The notes beneath the pieces are model-generated. The model did no database searches, was not told the DNA's origin, and saw only the letters and a list, made by a program, of their open reading frames with translations. Shown here one piece after another: positions 7,245 through 10,659 of a stretch of DNA of 10,659 nucleotides. Position 1 is the stretch's first letter; every line of letters starts with the position of its first letter. The stretch is from Chloromonas sp. AAM2 (taxonomy: Eukaryota > Chlorophyta > Chlorophyceae > Chlamydomonadales > Chlamydomonadaceae): NCBI GenBank assembly GCA_004335635.1, contig QAXH01000606.1:1-10659 (forward strand), read 5' to 3'. The translations under genes were made by a program, and so were the position numbers.

Positions 7245-8299
7245 CGTGTTTAGACTGCTCTGCCAAACGCGCAGATTTCCAATGCATGCGAGCTGACAAA
7301 TGCCGTGTTCAAATTGTCACTGCATTCCATGGTCATGTGTATAGGCCGGTAGTGTTGACAAGCCGCACATGAATCTTCGATGTGTTCTCAACTGTAGCAG
7401 CATGGACAAAAGGCACTGATCTGCATGGCAGCAATTTCTGCATGGTGCTATTCTGCGAAGGCGCTGTTTTTACATGTCTGTTTCAATAGGCCATTCAATC
7501 ATCACTGCCAGCCACCGCTGCATGAGCTTTCCAACATGCCAGAGGTAGCCAAAGATTGTTTAACAGTTGAACCAGGAACAGAGCGCATCCAGAGAAATGT
7601 AAGGCTAGCAACGTGGATGGAAGGACGGAGGCTTGCGCACACACAGAAACATCTGCACCCGCGTGACAGCCAGGTCTCACCCTATCGTTCAATCGGGACA
7701 GCGGTCAGGAAGTTTTGCAAGCACGAACACATGCTGGCCCTCCTGCCTAGAAACACCGCTAATGGTGGCTTTCCCTTATAGCTGATGAGTGGCATCTCTC
7801 ACCCATGTGCCACATCTCAAACACCAAACACACAACGTGGGTTTTACACATGTGCGGGCTACACCAAGAAAGCCAGCCACACCAATAGCACGCAGTGTCC
7901 ACCAACAAGACCTTGTACGCAGCTCCTGCTCTGTGTTGCCAGTACCCAACCAGCTCATTCCTTCAGAAGCCTGGAAAGTTGTTATAACAGTTAGATACGA
8001 AACCACTTGCAAAACCGCTTTGAAACACGGCAAACAAACAACAACTGAGTAAACAGGTCTTACATCTTTGCCAAAGGCACAAAAACGATGCTGACATACT
8101 GGGAGTGGATGCAGTGCAATTGCGACACTAACATCAACAGACAGAGAAACCAGACGCACTCAGGCCAGGAAGGGACAAGCTCTCCTAAACCTGACACTGT
8201 TTGTAACCAAGACGGTGACCTAGCCTTGGGCAGCACTAGCATTAGTTGCAAGTGATGGCAAAATGCCGGCTGCCCTAAGACCGCAGCTGCGCCTTTCAA

Positions 8300-8357
8300 A
8301 ACCGACCTGGTCCATGTCAACCGACTTGACATGAAACGACAACCGACATCAACCGAC
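8300..8357. repeat. AACCGAC motif cluster with a perfect short hairpin
   Basis: AACCGAC occurs at 8300, 8319, 8341 and 8351. The copy at 8319 sits across the loop of a perfect palindrome, CATGTCAA-CCGAC-TTGACATG (8313-8333). The role is unknown. Confidence 0.6.
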
Positions 8358-8491
8358 TCTTAACACAGTCCACAGTCCACTGCCATTATAGACAGACATG
8401 TTCCAGGCACAACACCGGCAATGTGCATTGCTTCTGGCTTTCTGCATACACCATTACCGCATACCACAACCTGGTTGGTCACTTGTGTTGG

Positions 8492-8532
8492 CTGGGAGGG
8501 CGTGCATGACACACACATGCTTGCCCTCCCAG
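8492..8532. repeat. Stem-loop, 17-bp arms, 7-base loop
   Basis: CTGGGAGGGCGTGCATG (8492-8508) pairs with CATGCTTGCCCTCCCAG (8516-8532) at 15 of 17 positions; the loop is ACACACA. On the sense strand of the gene it lies in the intron, 25 bases after the donor of the exon ending at 8558. Confidence 0.8.
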
Positions 8533-8557
8533 TTCCAATAACCAAACGAACTCTTAC

Positions 8558-8683
8558 CAGCAGACCTCAGGCACTCAACAACCACACGCGCTGAAGGGAT
8601 TGGTTGGAGCAGGACAGCAAGCATACTTGCGTCGCGGTCACTTCCGATTCTCAGCCAGCCTTCAGCGGCCATTTGAGGTGCTT
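8558..8683 (-). CDS. Senescence/spartin-domain protein, start of the domain (126 nt exon)
   Basis: The donor GCTG|GTAAGAG is very strong and leaves in phase 1. The frame reads APQMAAEGWLRIGSDRDASM, then LAVLLQPIPSARVVVECLRS. The segment with Val-Leu-Leu, then Ile-Pro-x-x-x-Val, resembles the family's opening strand (a Leu-Leu-x-x-Pro-Gly-type motif in plant ERD7 proteins). The start is less certain: CTCTTAG before 8683 (phase 1) or GGGCAG before 8697 (phase 0, adding WMLLE). I chose 8683 because the candidate 16-nt exon upstream then joins in frame. Confidence 0.7.
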
Positions 8684-9108
8684 CTAAGAGCATCCACTGC
8701 CCACATCCAAGACAAGTATGTCTTTGGGATCGTCACGACCACAAACCACCAGAAACCGAAATGCATAACTGAACTGTTTCAAGACTTTCAAGACACAAGT
8801 ACGTGTAGGAAAGCATTTCCTTGAAGCAACCGGCTAATGCGGTGGAAAAACCGTCCATGAGCGGCTTTTGAGCACGTTTTGTAGTATTTTTCTCAACCTT
8901 AATCCCCCTTGCGACCTTGAGACTTCCGATTCAAAACAAAAGCAAGGAAAACGGCGCGGAACACAACGGCATCCTGGGAACCCTTGGATACACAACACAA
9001 ATCATGTTTTCCTTCGAGTGCCATACACGCAGATACCATAAACAAAAAAACCTTCAGAAAAACAGGCAAGGATTAGGCGAATAGCATCACAGCCAGCATA
9101 ACTCTTAC

Positions 9109-9124
9109 GCAAGCACTCATCACA
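9109..9124 (-). CDS. Candidate 16-nt microexon
   Basis: The bases TGTGATGAGTGCTTGC lie between GATCGCTTTGCAG and GTAAGAG, both strong splice signals. In phase 0 it gives CDECL plus one base. That base completes a Gln codon with AA at 8683, so the frame continues into the domain exon. Support is only from splice signals and phase; the peptide is too short to recognise. Confidence 0.3.
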
Positions 9125-9371
9125 CTGCAAAGCGATCCAAAACACGTGTTATAATTCCATATCAAAATGTTCAAGTCCACAAGAGGTGTGTGGATCGCCC
9201 ATACATGGGGCAACGAAAAGTCTAAGTCAACGTTATTAACAACTGTACGTTAGGTTACCAAACAGACAAGAGAGGCACATGGCAAACTCTTCTGCGCCAA
9301 TAGAAACCGTTTCTTCAAACTGGCTAGAAGCCATGTCTTAGCACAACCAACTCCGGTTTGCTGTCAATCAT

Positions 9372-9407
9372 TTATAGTCTTGCTGCTATAGTTATAGTCT
9401 TGCCGCT
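9372..9407. repeat. Imperfect direct repeat, 20-bp period
   Basis: TTATAGTCTTGCTGCT (9372-9387) and TTATAGTCTTGCCGCT (9392-9407), one mismatch. Confidence 0.8.
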
Positions 9408-9502
9408 GGAAAGCTTGTAACACAACCTGCTGTGTGCACCACGCTGCTATTGGTTGAGAGCCCTTGCAAATAAGCAAATCCCGTTTTGGAACTGCCTCTG
9501 AC

Positions 9503-9522
9503 TGATCCCATGTGATCCCATG
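9503..9522. repeat. 10-bp tandem duplication
   Basis: TGATCCCATG occurs twice in a row without mismatch. Confidence 0.9.
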
Positions 9523-9571
9523 TGGCTCAGGCTCCCTGAATACCGTTTGCCACGCCAGGCCAGCCACACAC

Positions 9572-9769
9572 AAGTGCCAGTGGTAGCACCGAATCATCGC
9601 CCTCCGCTCCAGTCCCGCCACCCGCGCCCGCCGGCCCCGCTCCTGCTCTTCCCGCAGCAGCGGCTGCGGCCGCCTGCACTTCCGCCCGGGCTGCTTCGGC
9701 TGCTTGGCTGGCCGACGGGCCGTCCGCTCCAGCACAGCCGGCTCCCGCTGGGGGCTGTTTGGGCGTCAG
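9572..9769 (-). CDS. Same gene, Ala/Gly-rich linker exon (ends uncertain)
   Basis: One minus-strand frame across a very GC-rich block encodes low-complexity sequence: LTPKQPPAGAGCAGADGPSA, then SQAAEAARAEVQ, a seven-Ala run and Gly/Ala repeats, ending near GAEGDDSVLPLAL. Such Ala/Gly/Pro linkers are typical of green-algal proteins. The acceptor is taken as CATCCGCAG before 9769 (phase 0, matching the 5' exon); GGACAG before 9814 is also in phase, and CCGCTGCAG before 9789 has the best tract but the wrong phase. The donor could be at 9590 (GTGCTA) or 9572 (GTGTGT). The long plus-strand frame here is its shadow. Confidence 0.5.
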
Positions 9770-9853
9770 CTGCGGATGCAGTGTGCCGCCTGCAGCGGTG
9801 GAAGTGGTCAGGCGCTGTCCGGCTGTCCGCCTACCCCCTCGTGCCTGCGGCAA

Positions 9854-9874
9854 GTGTGTGTGTGTGTGTGTGTT
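9854..9874. repeat. (GT)n microsatellite
   Basis: About ten GT units in the first intron of the minus-strand gene; the transcript carries (CA)n. Confidence 0.9.
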
Positions 9875-10179
9875 TGTACGTCGAGAGCGCTTTTGGCGCT
9901 ATCGGAGGTTCAAACAAAAACACTGTTCATCTGAACGGCTAGTTACTGCGCTTAGGAAGTGCTCAAGCTTGTGACATGCCATCTTTCACGCCCTTCCCTC
10001 TCCAACCGTACGGCTTCTTCGGGCGGACCACCTGCTATCAAGTAGAATCGCTGTGCTTGGAGAAGCTCGTGTTCAAGCTTATGTGGCAATTGCTGGCGCT
10101 CAAAGTTACACTGTATGACCAACAATAACAGGAATGAAAGCCATGTGTGTGTACGTGTAGTATCATGTCATGAGCACGA

Positions 10180-10191
10180 GGACACGTGTCC
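10180..10191. other. Perfect 12-bp palindrome GGACACGTGTCC
   Basis: A CACGTG core with symmetric flanks, in the first intron about 120 bases after the donor. It could be a bHLH/bZIP-type site; function is not shown. Confidence 0.4.
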
Positions 10192-10310
10192 AGCACCACA
10201 AAGCCTGTCAGTGACCGTCATGCCAGCCAAGCATCACACCTCATTCATTTGCTTGCATCAAGCAACCTGCCTGGACACCGGCTGATGTGCCTGTCTGTGC
10301 CTCAGCTTAC

Positions 10311-10598
10311 CTGGGACAACTCATTGACGCCCGCCTGTAACTGACAGGAGGCTTCCATAGAAGTCAGTGTGTTAGATGCGCCTGACACCTCTGGCACCAC
10401 GCTGTCACAACACAGATCGTCCCCATCTGAGGACCCAAGCTGACGGCGTCTCTGCTGGTGGTGACCACTGGGACCCTCTGCCTCACTAGGCGATCCGTCC
10501 CGGGATCCTCGAGCCCCGCTGCGGTGGTGGTGGTGGCCGCCGATGCTGCCGCCCCCGCACTGTGTTGCGTTGGCAGGCGCAGGTGCCTCGTCTTCCAT
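10311..10598 (-). CDS. Same gene, first coding exon (His/Gly/Ser-rich N terminus)
   Basis: ATG at 10598-10596 opens 96 codons ending in TTGTCCCAG|GTAAGC, a strong donor, phase 0. The peptide begins MEDEAPAPANATQCGGGSIG, then a short His run (GHHHHRSG), a charged Ser/Gly segment (SRDGSPSEAEGPS), an Arg run (QQRRRQ) and an acidic stretch (SSDGDDLCC). It looks intrinsically disordered. No signal peptide or membrane segment is visible, and no MIT domain of the kind that starts animal spartin. The link to the downstream domain exons is inferred from strand and phase; this exon could belong to a separate gene if an unseen 3' end lies between. Confidence 0.65.
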
Positions 10599-10659
10599 AC
10601 AGCTTCCCGTCAGATGGTGGGAGAGATGGTGGGAGCCAACAGCGGTGCCGAGGGATTGG
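10599..10659 (-). other. Presumed 5' UTR or upstream sequence
   Basis: CT-rich on the minus strand, with an 11-bp near-tandem (GATGGTGGGAG occurs twice on the plus strand, 10613-10635). The promoter lies outside the window. Confidence 0.4.

Larger units (their letters stand above)
5682..8557 (-). other. Largest intron, 2876 nt
   Basis: On the minus strand it runs from GTAAGA at 8557 to CACAAG at 5682. It contains a 36-bp inverted repeat with an exon-like left arm (6594-7029), a Pro/Gln-rich open frame between the arms, a 20-bp tandem (7205-7244), an AACCGAC cluster (8300-8357) and a hairpin next to the donor (8492-8532). 5690-6540 and 7250-8280 show only chance open frames. Further phase-1-to-1 exons cannot be excluded. 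Confidence 0.6.
8684..9571 (-). other. Intron region, about 890 nt, with one candidate microexon
   Basis: AT-richer sequence with no open frame of coding quality between the Ala-rich exon and the domain. It is one intron, or two if the 16-nt exon at 9124-9109 is real. It contains an imperfect 20-bp-period duplication (9372-9407) and a perfect 10-bp one (TGATCCCATG at 9503 and 9513). Confidence 0.55.
9770..10310 (-). other. First intron, about 540 nt
   Basis: It begins with the strong donor GTAAGC at 10310. It contains a GT microsatellite and a 12-bp perfect palindrome; no gene was seen. Confidence 0.6.

Noticed and set aside
7425..7781. 118-codon open frame on the plus strand
   Set aside because: No splice partner, no family motif and intron-like third positions; probably chance.
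7776..8159. 127-codon open frame on the minus strand
   Set aside because: On the right strand for the gene, but no acceptor/donor pair gives the needed phase 1-to-1 exon, and the residues (many Cys, Trp and Val runs) do not resemble the domain.
9520..9942. 140-codon Pro/Leu/Arg-rich open frame on the plus strand
   Set aside because: A shadow of the minus-strand Ala/Gly-rich exon; it runs straight into the GT microsatellite and gives a Cys-Val repeat.
1..10659. Bacterial or phage accessory region
   Set aside because: No long coding frames, operons or ribosome binding sites, while many phase-consistent GT..AG introns are present.

Overview
The window reads as nuclear DNA of a eukaryote, most likely a green alga of the Chlamydomonas/Haematococcus type. 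That taxonomic call is inference from composition and gene content. GC-rich short exons with G/C-rich third positions are separated by long introns of roughly 50% GC carrying GT..AG borders, microsatellites and small tandem repeats. There are no bacterial operons, ribosome binding sites or long open frames, and nearly all long ORFs here are chance ORFs in introns.

The main content is one multi-exon gene on the minus strand, spanning almost the whole window. The start codon is at 10598 and the gene runs off the left edge at base 1. I reconstructed it by matching donor, acceptor and reading phase from exon to exon. From 8683 down to 1 there are ten exons (8683-8558, 5681-5662, 5549-5484, 4996-4876, 3910-3780, 3620-3534, 2473-2359, 1604-1459, 1172-1093, 98-1). 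All nine junctions keep frame, giving about 330 contiguous residues. These residues follow the order and motifs of the plant senescence/spartin family (Senescence domain, PF06911; relatives are plant ERD7 and animal spartin/SPART): a beta-rich N-terminal part with a VGD-x-x-W strand, then Gly/Ala-rich helices ending in an HHRYGAEAA-type motif. A confident 5' exon (10598-10311) and a less certain Ala/Gly-rich exon (about 9769-9572) give a disordered His/Gly/Ala-rich N terminus. A 16-nt candidate microexon (9124-9109) would join that part to the domain in frame.

Region by region: 1-98 last visible exon; 99-1092 intron; 1093-1604 two exons; 1605-2358 intron with CACGTG sites and a 20-bp tandem; 2359-2473 exon; 2474-3533 intron with a G-quadruplex motif, an AT microsatellite and a possible transposon remnant; 3534-3910 two exons; 3911-4875 intron with a duplicated splice-acceptor block; 4876-5681 three exons, including a 20-nt microexon, and a minisatellite; 5682-8557 a 2.9-kb intron holding a 36-bp inverted repeat whose left arm looks like a plus-strand exon end, plus a 17-bp hairpin; 8558-10598 the 5' part of the gene.

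Family knowledge suggests a membrane- or lipid-droplet-associated protein. Nothing in the window tests that. No RNA gene, CRISPR array, intact transposase or second complete gene was found.
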